Of a stretch of 54,882 nucleotides of DNA, positions 15,501 through 23,670 are shown piece by piece. Positions within the stretch are counted from its first letter, which is position 1. Each line of letters opens with the position of its first letter. The stretch is from positions 1 through 54,882 of the forward strand of contig CANPPW010000004.1 of assembly GCA_947576095.1 (NCBI GenBank). Direction: 5' to 3'. Made by a program: the position numbers and the translations under genes. Source of the DNA: an uncultured Mycoplasmatota bacterium. GTDB lineage: Bacteria; Bacillota_I; Bacilli_A; RF39; UBA660. A model generated the notes under the pieces. The model saw nothing but the letters and a program-made list of their open reading frames with translations. It was not told the origin of the DNA and made no database searches.

Positions 15501-17177
15501 TCGATACAAAAGAATATTATCAGTTACAATTACATAATAGGGCAAAAAATTTTTATATACTTTTTCAGACTCATCCTTTTCATCTGCATTTATTCTTTCA
15601 ATAAATACTTTTTCCAAATAGGAAGATAATATTTGTGCTTCTTCTATATTGGTTGCAAAAAAACGAGTACTATAGTCACTAGTAAAACAATGATTTAATT
15701 TTTTTATAGAACTGAAATGATCCTCTCCTTTTCTATCTGTCAATATAACCAATTTCATATCACTATAACTTTGTAAAGTTACAAGTTGTAACAAAATAGA
15801 TTTCATATATCTATATTTATCTACATGATCATTGATAAAGGAAACAATATGATGAGATGTCAAGGATAGTGTTACTGGCACATCAGACACCGTTTTATGA
15901 GATTCAATTAATTCATCAATTTGATCACGCAGTTCATCATGTTCCATTTCAAATTCTTCTTTTGTATAATCAATTTTCCCATCTAAATCAACAGTTCCTG
16001 TTCCTAATCGAATTTTTAAAAAATCATCATACTCAATATTACGAGAAAATAAATTTGCTTTTCGATTTAAAATCGTATCTTGACATGCTTTAAGTGAAAT
16101 ACTATTATTTTGCAAAATAATTCTTTGTTCGTTAATAGCATCCTCTAATATCTTTCCTTTTTTTTGTAAGTAAGATGTATAAACACGTATTCTTTTCTTT
16201 TCATTTTGTTTTCGTATCTTTTCCTCCATTTTTCTTTCAATAAATGGCCAAACGACCCCTACAACAAGCATTGCTACACACATTAAAATAGATGTCATAT
16301 TAGATTCCATAGAGGCCTTATCATGAATATTTTTAATTGCATAATATCCAGTTATAGCTGATGTAGAACACATAATAGCAGAAGGAATAATTGTCATAAA
16401 AATAGAATATTTATTTTTTTCTTCTTTTGGTGGAGGGGAAGCTATTGGAAGATTTAACTGTTCTATTTTATTTTGAAAAACAGGTGCTTTAAAAAAATAA
16501 TCTTTTTCATCGTAAAAATTTTTATATAGCTTCATAGGTAAAGACTTAGAGATAGTGCTAGTAAAAGGTGGTGGATCTAATAGTTTTCCACCATTTAATG
16601 AAACAGCATTTTGTGGATTATTAATTAATAATTGTTCCCCTAAAATAACGATTTTTAAACCCATAATAAATATTTGATCTGTTTGATTTAAAAGAGTGTG
16701 ATCCTGTCTTTGCTTATTCACATATATAGGAATGAGAGGTTGTAAATTTGTAAGTTCCCATCTATCATTTTCATATACCAGTTTTACTTGTTTTTCATCA
16801 ATCCCATTATATAAATATTTAATATCACAAGTACTTGATTTCCCAATAATCACCTCAGTATTAGAGGAAACCATTTTTCTCATATAAGAAACCTCATTAG
16901 ATGGACAAGTATAAATTAAAACAATTTCATTATTATATACCCTTAATTGATAAAATTTATACATCTCTAAATATATAAAAGAAACAGCCTGATGATTTTG
17001 AAGAACTTTGGTATCAGTATCACTTAAGATTCTCCATTGGTTATTATAAGCTTCTATACTAGCTAAATCCCTTTTATTTCCATCTTTATCATAATCAGTT
17101 AAAATATAGTTCCCAGAAACTATTTTTGGTAGTTCAAATGTAAAATATTCTTCTGCATGTATTATATATATAAACAT
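12597..17177 (-). CDS. essC: EssC type VII secretion ATPase, paralog 2
   Basis: This 1526-residue EssC is collinear with paralog 1. It has FHA-like domains (second one around I-I-G-K-S-S-T-C-D, 109-118), membrane helices at about 258-282 and 294-313, and three FtsK-type ATPase domains. Domain 1 is intact (K722 in Walker A, D838-E839 in Walker B). Domain 2 also has a complete P-loop, G-M-T-G-S-G-K1071-T, unlike paralog 1. Domain 3 is degenerate. It is the motor of module B, with its own promoter, and is coupled to yukD2. The region around both P-loops is very similar between paralogs, while the N- and C-terminal parts differ, suggesting separate substrate sets. Confidence 0.93.
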   Translation of the reverse strand: MFIYIIHAEEYFTFELPKIVSGNYILTDYDKDGNKRDLASIEAYNNQWRILSDTDTKVLQNHQAVSFIYLEMYKFYQLRVYNNEIVLIYTCPSNEVSYMRKMVSSNTEVIIGKSSTCDIKYLYNGIDEKQVKLVYENDRWELTNLQPLIPIYVNKQRQDHTLLNQTDQIFIMGLKIVILGEQLLINNPQNAVSLNGGKLLDPPPFTSTISKSLPMKLYKNFYDEKDYFFKAPVFQNKIEQLNLPIASPPPKEEKNKYSIFMTIIPSAIMCSTSAITGYYAIKNIHDKASMESNMTSILMCVAMLVVGVVWPFIERKMEEKIRKQNEKKRIRVYTSYLQKKGKILEDAINEQRIILQNNSISLKACQDTILNRKANLFSRNIEYDDFLKIRLGTGTVDLDGKIDYTKEEFEMEHDELRDQIDELIESHKTVSDVPVTLSLTSHHIVSFINDHVDKYRYMKSILLQLVTLQSYSDMKLVILTDRKGEDHFSSIKKLNHCFTSDYSTRFFATNIEEAQILSSYLEKVFIERINADEKDESEKVYKNFLPYYVIVTDNILLYRNLKIIKDILEHKCNIGFSILMFDAKITNIPNECSEFINFNEKSGTFFENVMTSKQLESFVPEFIDHDNGLDFDLCMDLLANIPIQVVTEKMANLPQNLGFLEMYRVGKVEQLNVANRWDNSSLMNSLQAPVGVDENGNLLVLDLHEKKHGPHGLIAGMTGSGKSEFIITYILSMAVNYRPDEVQFVLIDYKGGGLAGAFENRKTKEKLPHLIGTITNLDKAELKRTLVSIESELNRRQILFNSAKEQVGTGTIDIYKYQKLYRDGLLKESLSHLFIICDEFAELKDQQPDFMEQLVSAARIGRSLGIHLILATQKPSGVVDEQIWSNSKFKVCCKVQTAEDSQEMIRKNDAAYLKEAGRFYLQVGYDEYFVLGQSAYSGTSYFPSEKIRSKVDNALDFINHTGEIIKSVEEVEEAKEAHISLGEELSNVLHYLINVAREKQYKQKQLWLDNVSSIIYVENIKQKYPLEVKKCVINPVIGEFDNPRNQKQGVVTLPLTEVGNCFICGMTGSGKTTLLSTIIYSSIVSHDTSELNIYILDFSAQTLKIFEKAPQVGDFLTVSDDEKVKRLFSIMVSESQKRKSLFSDYGGSYQSYYKKTGVVLPNILIFINDFDVFKEEYEDIYDDIFTSLIRDCSKNGITFIVTASSVNSLGYRVENSFPQKIGLQVVDHTDYYDLFGTDKVIPAEYPGRGLIKMDNVYEFQSALIFEEDHLDSNLDYIFNQLNKITSAKAKRIPIMPEVIEINTVREAISTLDKVPIGVDRQTIEPFCYNFTNYLTFISSSEIRFLEKFIPALVKIMGMTRNVHPIVIDASESVTIEEQGKIKYYNSNFRKLFIYLYKNIQKYIGKEIAEKIPIIIIGYQKLEQHLEKVKQDGTKEVITVDDFILEAKASSVFKIILADEYGMMKTIKKRRWFDLMDSTTAIWLGENFDDQSIINAEYASSYNENVDANTAIVVINSKRNYVRYIQK

Positions 17178-17209
17178 TCAGCCCACACCCACTTTTCTAT
17201 CTTAATGTA

Positions 17210-17239
17210 ATTATAACATTGACCTTATCCAATTGTAAA
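17210..17239 (-). promoter_or_regulatory. Promoter of essC2 module
   Basis: Minus-strand TTTACA, 18 bases, perfect TATAAT, 33 bases before the essC2 ATG. Only a weak GTGGG-type ribosome-binding site follows. Confidence 0.7.
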
Positions 17240-17253
17240 GCTTGAAATTCAAA

Positions 17254-17314
17254 GAAAAAAATACCTTATCTGGTATCTAAAATTTTAAAAAAATCCTATC
17301 ATTTAATGATAGGA
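17254..17314 (-). terminator. Tandem terminators upstream of essC2
   Basis: Two minus-strand hairpins occur in a row. TCCTATCATT/AATGATAGGA (17294-17314) is followed by T7, and ATACC/GGTAT (17261-17276) by T7. They end transcription from the broken gene at 17363 before the essC2 promoter. Confidence 0.75.
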
Positions 17315-17362
17315 AATATATACTCTTATGACATGATTTCTATCTTTATATAATCTAAAAAA

Positions 17363-17999
17363 TTAGTATTTTTTAGATACAGCACTTTTATCGATAGATT
17401 TTAACTGGCTGATAAATGATTCCATAATTTCTCCATCATTTCCTGTTATTCCTAGTATTACTCTATCCGATAATAATCCCAAATCTTCTTTTAATTTATT
17501 AAATTCTATCGCTTCCAAGCGTGGATAATTTTCTATATTTTCATTTTGTGGCAAAACAACATATCTAGTTTCTATTCTATTGATTATTTTGTGACCCATG
17601 TTTATACCACTATCATACAATTCCCTATTTACTCTTATATAAGAAGGGATAGGTAGTGTTCGCATCTCAAAAATTTGATACTTTTCAATCGATTTATGAA
17701 GTTCACCACAATCTAACAATCCATTTTCATTTCCAACAAAAAAGCCATTAGAAATACTAGAACTAGCATTTCTCAAATGATAAGCAAAAAAAGATTGCGA
17801 TTCTTTCTTTATAATCATCTATATTCTTCATTACCCAAATACTATCTTCATAATCTATTTTACTACCAAACTCACGATATCCCATAAAAATTTGAGGAAG
17901 GGTATCTATTTTCCCGTCTTTATCTTTTCTAACAATCATTTTTCCATCATTTGTAAATGCAAACGTTAAAATTGAATGTGTATATTGTTCTTCTTTCAT
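17363..17999 (-). pseudogene. Unknown gene split by a frameshift in a T7 tract
   Basis: A first frame starts at the ATG at 17997-17999 behind GAGAGGG. It runs about 70 codons and ends shortly after a run of seven T (on the minus strand, near 17781). A second open frame overlaps it and continues from just after the run to 17363. Removing one T joins them into one protein of ~210 residues (…I-A-I-F-F-A-Y-H-L-R-N…). The N-terminal part (L-T-F-A-F-T-N-D-G-K) loosely recalls a Nudix strand, but no Nudix box is seen. It could be a sequencing error, phase variation, slippage or a true mutation. I do not recognise the family. Confidence 0.55.
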
Positions 18000-18060
18000 T
18001 TTCCCTCTCTTAGTTTCCAAATTTTATAACCTTAATTTTAAAAATTCACTTTATATTCTT

Positions 18061-19167
18061 TTACTTAGTTACATTAAAACGAAAAGTACATATATCACCA
18101 TCTTGCATAATATAATCTTTTCCTTCTAATCTCATTTTACCTGCTTCTCGAACACCTTTTTCACTTCTATAACTTTTTATATCTTCAAAACTCATTACCT
18201 CTGCCTTAATAAAACCTCTTTCAAAGTCTGTATGAATAATACCCGCACAAGCTGGTGCTTTCATACCTTTTTTAAAAGTCCAAGCTCTAACTTCATCTGT
18301 TCCTGCTGTAAAATAAGTCTGCAAACCCAAAAGATCATAAGTAGCACCTATTAACTGATCCAGACCACTTTCTTCAATATTCAAATCTTTTAAAAATTCT
18401 TTTTTTTCTTCATCAGATAATTCTGCTAGTTCCGCTTCAATTTTAGCACAAACAACAATGACCCTAGCCCCTTCTGCTTTAGCATACTCCTCTACTCTTT
18501 TTGTATAATCATTTTCTCCTAATAAAAGATCTTCTTCTGCCACATTTGCCATATATATAATAGGTTTTGCTGTAATAAACTGAAATGGTTTTATTAGCTT
18601 TTTTTCTTCGTCAGTAAGCTGCATTTTTCTTACAGGATGACCTGCTACAAGAGAATCTTTTATTTTTTCCATCAACTCATATTCCATTTTAGCTTCTTTA
18701 TCTTTAGATAAAACGGCTTTTTTACTGACCTTTGAAAGTCGATTTTCTACAATCTCCAAATCTGATAAAATCAGTTCAAGGGCGATTACCTCTATATCAC
18801 GTATAGGATCGACTGTATCATCCACATGAATAATATTAGAATCATCAAAACACCTTACAACTTCACAAATGGCATCTACTTCTCTAATATGTGACAAAAA
18901 TTTATTACCAAGTCCTTCCCCTTTACTTGCCCCTTTTACTAGTCCTGCAATATCTGTAAATTCAAAAGCAGTAGGAATGAGTCTTTCTGGTACATACAAA
19001 TCATTTAAAAATTCTAGTCTTTGATCAGGAACAGTAACAGTTCCTACATTAGGATCAATCGTTGCAAAAGGGTAATTTGCGGCTAATATATTTTTTTTTG
19101 TAATTGCATTAAATAAAGTTGACTTACCTACATTAGGAAGTCCAACAATCCCTGCTGTTAATGCCAT
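18061..19167 (-). CDS. ychF: Ribosome-associated GTPase/ATPase YchF (OLA1)
   Basis: This 368-residue protein has G-L-P-N-V-G-K-S-T (P-loop), D-I-A-G-L-V-K-G-A (G3), a coiled-coil insertion and the C-terminal TGS domain ending in D-I-C-T-F-R-F-N-V. YchF is an Obg-family translation/stress factor that prefers ATP. The start is the ATG at 19165-19167, behind AGGAAGTG; a longer frame upstream runs into the promoter. In Bacillus it lies next to the rpsF operon. Here ~9 kb of type VII and other genes separate them. Confidence 0.97.
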   Translation of the reverse strand: MALTAGIVGLPNVGKSTLFNAITKKNILAANYPFATIDPNVGTVTVPDQRLEFLNDLYVPERLIPTAFEFTDIAGLVKGASKGEGLGNKFLSHIREVDAICEVVRCFDDSNIIHVDDTVDPIRDIEVIALELILSDLEIVENRLSKVSKKAVLSKDKEAKMEYELMEKIKDSLVAGHPVRKMQLTDEEKKLIKPFQFITAKPIIYMANVAEEDLLLGENDYTKRVEEYAKAEGARVIVVCAKIEAELAELSDEEKKEFLKDLNIEESGLDQLIGATYDLLGLQTYFTAGTDEVRAWTFKKGMKAPACAGIIHTDFERGFIKAEVMSFEDIKSYRSEKGVREAGKMRLEGKDYIMQDGDICTFRFNVTK

Positions 19168-19188
19168 AATATCACTTCCTTCTTGTTT

Positions 19189-19233
19189 ATTATAACATTT
19201 TTGGTAAAAAAAGGACACTTGTTATGCCCTTTT
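19189..19233 (-). promoter_or_regulatory. Overlapping terminator and ychF promoter
   Basis: A minus-strand hairpin AAAAGGGCA/TGTCCTTTT with T7 (19206-19233) is followed at once by TATAAT (19189-19194) and the ychF ribosome-binding site. The -35 position falls within the hairpin's 3' arm, so incoming transcription and initiation could interfere. Confidence 0.5.
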
Positions 19234-19335
19234 AAATAAAACTTATAACTTTTTATATTATTGTACCTCAAATATATTATATGATGCATTAATCTTACTC
19301 CCTATATTTATAGAGTATACTGATAATATTTATAA

Positions 19336-19363
19336 TAAAAAAGAATGTAATTTATCAACATTC
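19336..19363 (-). terminator. Terminator after the 239-residue gene
   Basis: GAATGT/ACATTC stem with a 9-base loop and a TTTTTT tail, about 70 bases beyond the stop codon of the gene at 19431. Confidence 0.6.
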
Positions 19364-19430
19364 ATTTCATTCTCACTTAGAAATTGACATATACACCTAA
19401 TTCAAATGGTTTTTCCTTTTTGTTTCTCAT

Positions 19431-20150
19431 TTATCTTTTCATAAAAGGATTGCATCGTTTCATAATACTTTTTTCTCCTATATAGAGAAAAGGTCCATTA
19501 GAAGATCTAGCATACATTTCAGCTAAAAAGGCACCTCTCTTTGCTTCTAGTTTATCATCATCTACTAATTTAGCTATATTTGCTGGTTTTTTAGAGATAA
19601 TTTGAAAATCATCCATATTTAACTGATTTATATCTACTGGATAAGATAAAGCACTTGATAATTGACATTCAATAAAAGCTTTAATTGCAGATCCTTCTAT
19701 ATAATAAGGACTATTTACACCCTCATGATACAAATTGAATTTTTTTGAAGGCACTATATGAGAAGAATGAAGTTTCATACTTCTTTCAATCTTTTGACTA
19801 GCATTTTCTACTAAATCCTCTAATTGTCTAAACGGATCTTCCCGTAAATCATTGGGCAATTCACTTTGCTGTTTTATTTGTGAATTTAAAACTTGCTCCA
19901 ATTGTTTATAGGCATTCTGTTCTCTTCTCCTTTTTAGTTCCTCCGCTCTTGCTTGCCCTATTTTAAGAGCTTCATTATCTCTATCAGCTTTATTTTTTCT
20001 ATCAGCTTCATTTAAAATTTTTTGAGCAAAACCTATAGCCTCTTCTGCCATAAGCTGTGCTTCTTCTCCATTTAAAACTTCTTCTAAAGATTCATTTGCT
20101 TTATTTTCTTTTTCAACTTCTCCTGTATTTTTTCTAAAACGATCAAACAA
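19431..20150 (-). CDS. Unknown coiled-coil protein
   Basis: This 239-residue cytoplasmic protein has a long charged coiled coil over about residues 10-120 (rich in Glu, Lys, Arg, Ala, Gln). A compact C-terminal domain of ~110 residues contains Y-Y-I-E-G-S-A-I-K-A-F and ends in two basic stretches. There is no signal peptide, membrane segment or known motif. It is transcribed alone between ychF and the AbgT-like transporter, with terminators on both sides. No function can be proposed. Confidence 0.65.
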   Translation of the reverse strand: MFDRFRKNTGEVEKENKANESLEEVLNGEEAQLMAEEAIGFAQKILNEADRKNKADRDNEALKIGQARAEELKRRREQNAYKQLEQVLNSQIKQQSELPNDLREDPFRQLEDLVENASQKIERSMKLHSSHIVPSKKFNLYHEGVNSPYYIEGSAIKAFIECQLSSALSYPVDINQLNMDDFQIISKKPANIAKLVDDDKLEAKRGAFLAEMYARSSNGPFLYIGEKSIMKRCNPFMKR

Positions 20151-20246
20151 TCCTATTTTTATTCACTCTCCTAACATAATAATATCACAAAAAATAAATT
20201 CATAACAATTAAAAGGTCTCTTATTACAAAAAAATTAAAAGTGTAA

Positions 20247-20269
20247 ACAAAAAACAGACATAATGTCTG
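20247..20269 (-). terminator. Terminator of the AbgT-like gene
   Basis: CAGACA/TGTCTG stem, 3-base loop, T6 tail on the minus strand, 16 bases after the stop codon. Confidence 0.8.
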
Positions 20270-20284
20270 CTTTAAAATTATTTT

Positions 20285-21802
20285 TTAAAGTGTAGTAACG
20301 CCACCAATCCCTAAAGGAAGACCTATAACATACCATCCAATAATAATTAAAATCCATATACCTAGCATTAATAAAACTATTGGCAACATAATATTGATCG
20401 TTCCAAAAATTGTTGTTTTCGTTTTTATATTCGTATCATATTTTTCCAAAAAAGCCAAAAATACTATAAAATACATAAAAATAGGTGTCATTGATTTTCC
20501 AATACCATTTATTGCCTCAAATATAAATTGGGTAAATTCAGGGGTTATATTAGCTCTCATAAAAAGAGGAACTAAAATAGGGGAAGATAGACTCCATTTT
20601 TCTACAGTACCAGGTACAATCAAACTCATAAATAAAATAATAATAATCATAGAAAAAATCAAAGGCATTCCAGAAAATTTAGCCTGACTTATAAGAGAAA
20701 TTAAATTTGATGAAATGACTTCCCCTAAATTGGTCCAATTCAAAATTCCAATCATCTGAGACGTGAAAAACATTAAAACAAATGCATATCCAAGTTTATT
20801 GAAACTTTTTGATAAACCAACACTATAGTCATTACTATTTTTAATATTTCCTGATACTTTTCCATAAATATAACCACATATCATTAGCATCATCGTAATA
20901 ATAAAAATAATGGAACTCTTAAAAGGAGAATTCTCACTTAAAAGTTGCGCTACATAAATATTTTCAGTTTTATCTAATAAAAATCCACCACCTGGGATTG
21001 CAGGAGTAATAGAGTAAACTAGCAATAAAAGCATTAAAATAAAAGTAAAATTACTATAAACAAGAGCATGTTTATTAGTCTTTATATCTTCTAGGGATTC
21101 TTTCTCTATCTTAGGCAATTTAGGAATTAAAAATTTCTGAATAAAAAAGGTTCCCACAAATGTCAATATAAATGTACTAATTATCATGATATAAAGTGTC
21201 GAAAAAGGATTGAATATATAACCTTTATCCACTTCTATACGAGCTGCAGCTTGTGTAAGTATTCCAAGAGAAATGGTATCATAATTGGGTACAAATCCAC
21301 TTGCATATCCACAAGTAAGACCAATAAATGTTGTAAAAATACCTAATAAAGGATTTTTACCAATATAGTGATAAATAACCCCAACCAGTGGTAATAATAA
21401 TGCAAAACTGTATTCCCCTATAATTGTAGAAATCATACTAATAAGTAAAGTCAAAACTATAACAATTGATAATTTTATTTTACGTAATGGAGAAAATATC
21501 GTCTGAAACAGACCACTTTTTTCTCCTATACCTATACCTATTAAACTAATAATAACTAAAAATAATGGCTCAAATAAAGCAAAATGAATCGTTGAATAAC
21601 TAAATAAGTAAGTAAGTCCTTCTAAAGAAAAAATATTTTTAACAGTTACTACAGAAGTCTCTAAATAACCATTCACAATAGCAGTTTTGTCTCCTCTAAT
21701 TTGTAATACAGAGAATAATAAACTAAGTAAAGCAACAAAAAGTGTAATAATCATAATTGTGAAGACAGGACCTAACGAAATTTTTTGTTTTTTCTTTTTC
21801 AT
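20285..21802 (-). CDS. AbgT-family transporter
   Basis: This 505-residue integral membrane protein has about 12-13 hydrophobic segments. Conserved AbgT (p-aminobenzoyl-glutamate/MtrF) features are present: G-I-G-I-G-E-K-S-G-L after the third helix, G-Y-A-S-G-F-V-P-N in the first hairpin, and V-E-K-W-S-L-S-S-P-I-L-V-P-L-F-M followed by K-S-M-T-P in the second. Family members import p-aminobenzoyl-glutamate or export sulfonamides using the proton or sodium gradient; the substrate here is unknown. It has a good GGAGG-type site and starts 9 bases after the DUF951 stop codon, so it may be co-transcribed with parAB-mscS-DUF951. Confidence 0.82.
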   Translation of the reverse strand: MKKKKQKISLGPVFTIMIITLFVALLSLLFSVLQIRGDKTAIVNGYLETSVVTVKNIFSLEGLTYLFSYSTIHFALFEPLFLVIISLIGIGIGEKSGLFQTIFSPLRKIKLSIVIVLTLLISMISTIIGEYSFALLLPLVGVIYHYIGKNPLLGIFTTFIGLTCGYASGFVPNYDTISLGILTQAAARIEVDKGYIFNPFSTLYIMIISTFILTFVGTFFIQKFLIPKLPKIEKESLEDIKTNKHALVYSNFTFILMLLLLVYSITPAIPGGGFLLDKTENIYVAQLLSENSPFKSSIIFIITMMLMICGYIYGKVSGNIKNSNDYSVGLSKSFNKLGYAFVLMFFTSQMIGILNWTNLGEVISSNLISLISQAKFSGMPLIFSMIIIILFMSLIVPGTVEKWSLSSPILVPLFMRANITPEFTQFIFEAINGIGKSMTPIFMYFIVFLAFLEKYDTNIKTKTTIFGTINIMLPIVLLMLGIWILIIIGWYVIGLPLGIGGVTTL

Positions 21803-21811
21803 AATAACCTC

Positions 21812-21997
21812 CTAATATGTCACAATTTTCTTTACCTTTTTATTAAAATCAATTCTGGGAAGCATAATTTGTCTTCCACAATTTATACACTTTATTTTAA
21901 TATCAGCCCCACATCTTGTAATACTCCACTCATTGGTTCCACAAGGATGTGGTTTTTTCATAATCACAACGCTTCCAATACGATAATTTTTATCCAT
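21812..21997 (-). CDS. DUF951 (YyzM-like) protein
   Basis: The start is the ATG at 21995-21997, behind AGGTGG; the frame extends upstream only through mscS codons. The 61-residue product has the signature K-K-P-H-P-C-G, W, R-x-G-A-D-I-K-I-K-C-x-x-C-G-R. Three cysteines suggest metal binding. Its function is unknown. In Bacillus the homolog lies in the same ychF-parB neighbourhood, so this is an old gene association. It overlaps the mscS stop by 8 bases. Confidence 0.88.
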   Translation of the reverse strand: MDKNYRIGSVVIMKKPHPCGTNEWSITRCGADIKIKCINCGRQIMLPRIDFNKKVKKIVTY

Positions 21998-22781
21998 TAT
22001 GAACCACCACCTGTTTATATGGAATGGAAATTTGGTGGAATTCAAGCATAACTTTTACTTTTTTACGAATTTGTCTTTGCACTCTATAATGGGTCATAGG
22101 TTTACATGGTGCGACTATCCGAAACAAAATGCTTGAATCATCTAGCTGTTCTACTCCTAAAACTTCTATTTTTCCAGTTAAATCTGCTATTTCCTTACTT
22201 AATTTTGAACAAATCTTTTTTAAAATTTGCTCCACAGAGTCTGTATCTTCTTCATATCCCACTGGTATATCCACAATTGCCATACTATCTTTCATACTAT
22301 GATTTATAACTTCTGTTATATATCGATTTGAAATAATTTTTACATTTCCAGTATATGCTTTTATCTTAGTTGTTTTCATACCTAAGGAAATAACCTCACC
22401 TGTAAAATCACCTATTGTAACATAGTCTCCTAATTTATATTGATTTTCAAATAGAATAAAAACACCTGAAACAAAATCCTTTAAAGTATCTTGTAGAGCA
22501 AGACCAATTACAACACCAACAACACCAAGTGATGCCACAATGGTTTTAGTATCAATTTTGAAAACTTCTAAAATTAAAAGAATATCAATTAAAAGAATCA
22601 AATATTTTGTAATATTATTGATTAAGACTAAAATTGTTTTGTGTTTATTTGTATCACCAAAATTAATCTTAGATTGTACAATTTTCTTAGTAATTCTCTT
22701 AAAAAGGCCATAAATTAACACAGAAATAGAAACAATTAAAATAGGAGCAATAACTTCTTTGATTAATATTTTATCTAGCAT
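21990..22781 (-). CDS. mscS: MscS-type mechanosensitive channel
   Basis: This 263-residue protein has three membrane helices (about 8-28, 52-72, 80-105). The pore-lining third helix, with A-S-L-G-V-V-G-V-V-I-G-L-A-L-Q-D, is followed by the MscS beta domain (L-G-D-Y-V-T-I-G-D-F-T-G-E-V). It opens on hypo-osmotic shock to release solutes. It sits 4 bases after parB and overlaps DUF951, so it is part of the parA-parB-mscS-DUF951 operon. Confidence 0.93.
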   Translation of the reverse strand: MLDKILIKEVIAPILIVSISVLIYGLFKRITKKIVQSKINFGDTNKHKTILVLINNITKYLILLIDILLILEVFKIDTKTIVASLGVVGVVIGLALQDTLKDFVSGVFILFENQYKLGDYVTIGDFTGEVISLGMKTTKIKAYTGNVKIISNRYITEVINHSMKDSMAIVDIPVGYEEDTDSVEQILKKICSKLSKEIADLTGKIEVLGVEQLDDSSILFRIVAPCKPMTHYRVQRQIRKKVKVMLEFHQISIPYKQVVVHNG

Positions 22782-22785
22782 ATTA

Positions 22786-23670
22786 TCATTCCTTTACATC
22801 TAATATTTCAAGGATTCTATTTAAATCGGCTGTGTTGGTAAAAGAAATTTCTATTTTATTTTCCTTTATTCTAATTTTACTATCCAACTTATCTCTAAGT
22901 AAATCTTCCACGTATTTATATTCATTATACTTAGGTTTTCTTTCTATTTTTACTTTTTTAGGAACATCTTTCTCTTCCGTTAGTTTTTCTATTTGTCTAA
23001 CTGGTAATTTTTCTTCATTAATTTGATTTGCAAATGCTAAAATTTGCTCTTCATTTTCTAATTTACTCAATACTCTTGCATGACTCATACTGATTTTCCC
23101 ATTACTTACCATTTCTTGAACTTGATTAGGAAGCCTTAAAAGACCTAATATATTAGTTATATGAGTCCGACTTTTTCCCACCTTTTTAGAAAGCTCATCT
23201 TGTGTAAGCCCTAATTTTTCTAACATAGAATGATACGCCAAAGCTTCTTCTATTGCATTTAAATTTTCTCTTTGCAAATTTTCTAAAAGAGCTATTTCCA
23301 TCATTTGTTCATCTGTAAAATTCCGAATAATTGCAGGAATTTTAGTAAGACCAGCTAATTTAGAAGCTCTAACTCTCCTCTCGCCTGCAATAATATCATA
23401 TCCTTTAATACTTTTTTTCACAATGATTGGCTGAAATACACCATGTTCTTTAATAGATGAGGCAAGTTCCTTTAAAGGTTCTATTTCAAATGTTTTTCTA
23501 GGTTGATACGGATTGGCTCTTAGTTCTGCTAGTGGTAATTCAACTATTTCCTCATTTGTTGCACTTTCATAAATTCTTTTTTCAACAGAAGAAATACTTT
23601 CAATATCTAAATTATCATTATTAAAAAGTTGTTCCAATCCCCTACCTAAAGCCCTCTTTTTATTCTCCAT
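22786..23670 (-). CDS. parB: Chromosome partitioning protein ParB (Spo0J)
   Basis: This protein of about 294 residues begins K-R-A-L-G-R-G-L-E-Q-L-F, the ParA-contacting tip. It has the CTP-binding N-domain (Y-Q-P-R-K, then A-G-E-R-R-V-R-A), a helix-turn-helix (T-Q-D-E-L-S-K-K-V-G-K-S-R-T-H-I) and a C-terminal dimerisation domain. It loads at parS and spreads as a clamp to segregate origins and recruit SMC. It overlaps parA by 11 bases. The ATG at 23670 is chosen, but a TTG nine bases upstream is better placed for the AAGGAAG site and cannot be excluded. Confidence 0.95.
   Translation of the reverse strand: MENKKRALGRGLEQLFNNDNLDIESISSVEKRIYESATNEEIVELPLAELRANPYQPRKTFEIEPLKELASSIKEHGVFQPIIVKKSIKGYDIIAGERRVRASKLAGLTKIPAIIRNFTDEQMMEIALLENLQRENLNAIEEALAYHSMLEKLGLTQDELSKKVGKSRTHITNILGLLRLPNQVQEMVSNGKISMSHARVLSKLENEEQILAFANQINEEKLPVRQIEKLTEEKDVPKKVKIERKPKYNEYKYVEDLLRDKLDSKIRIKENKIEISFTNTADLNRILEILDVKE

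Noticed and set aside
1-17999. Prophage or integrative element as the source of the type VII region
   Set aside because: No integrase, transposase, att repeats or tRNA target is visible; only the truncated hydrolase hints at insertion.
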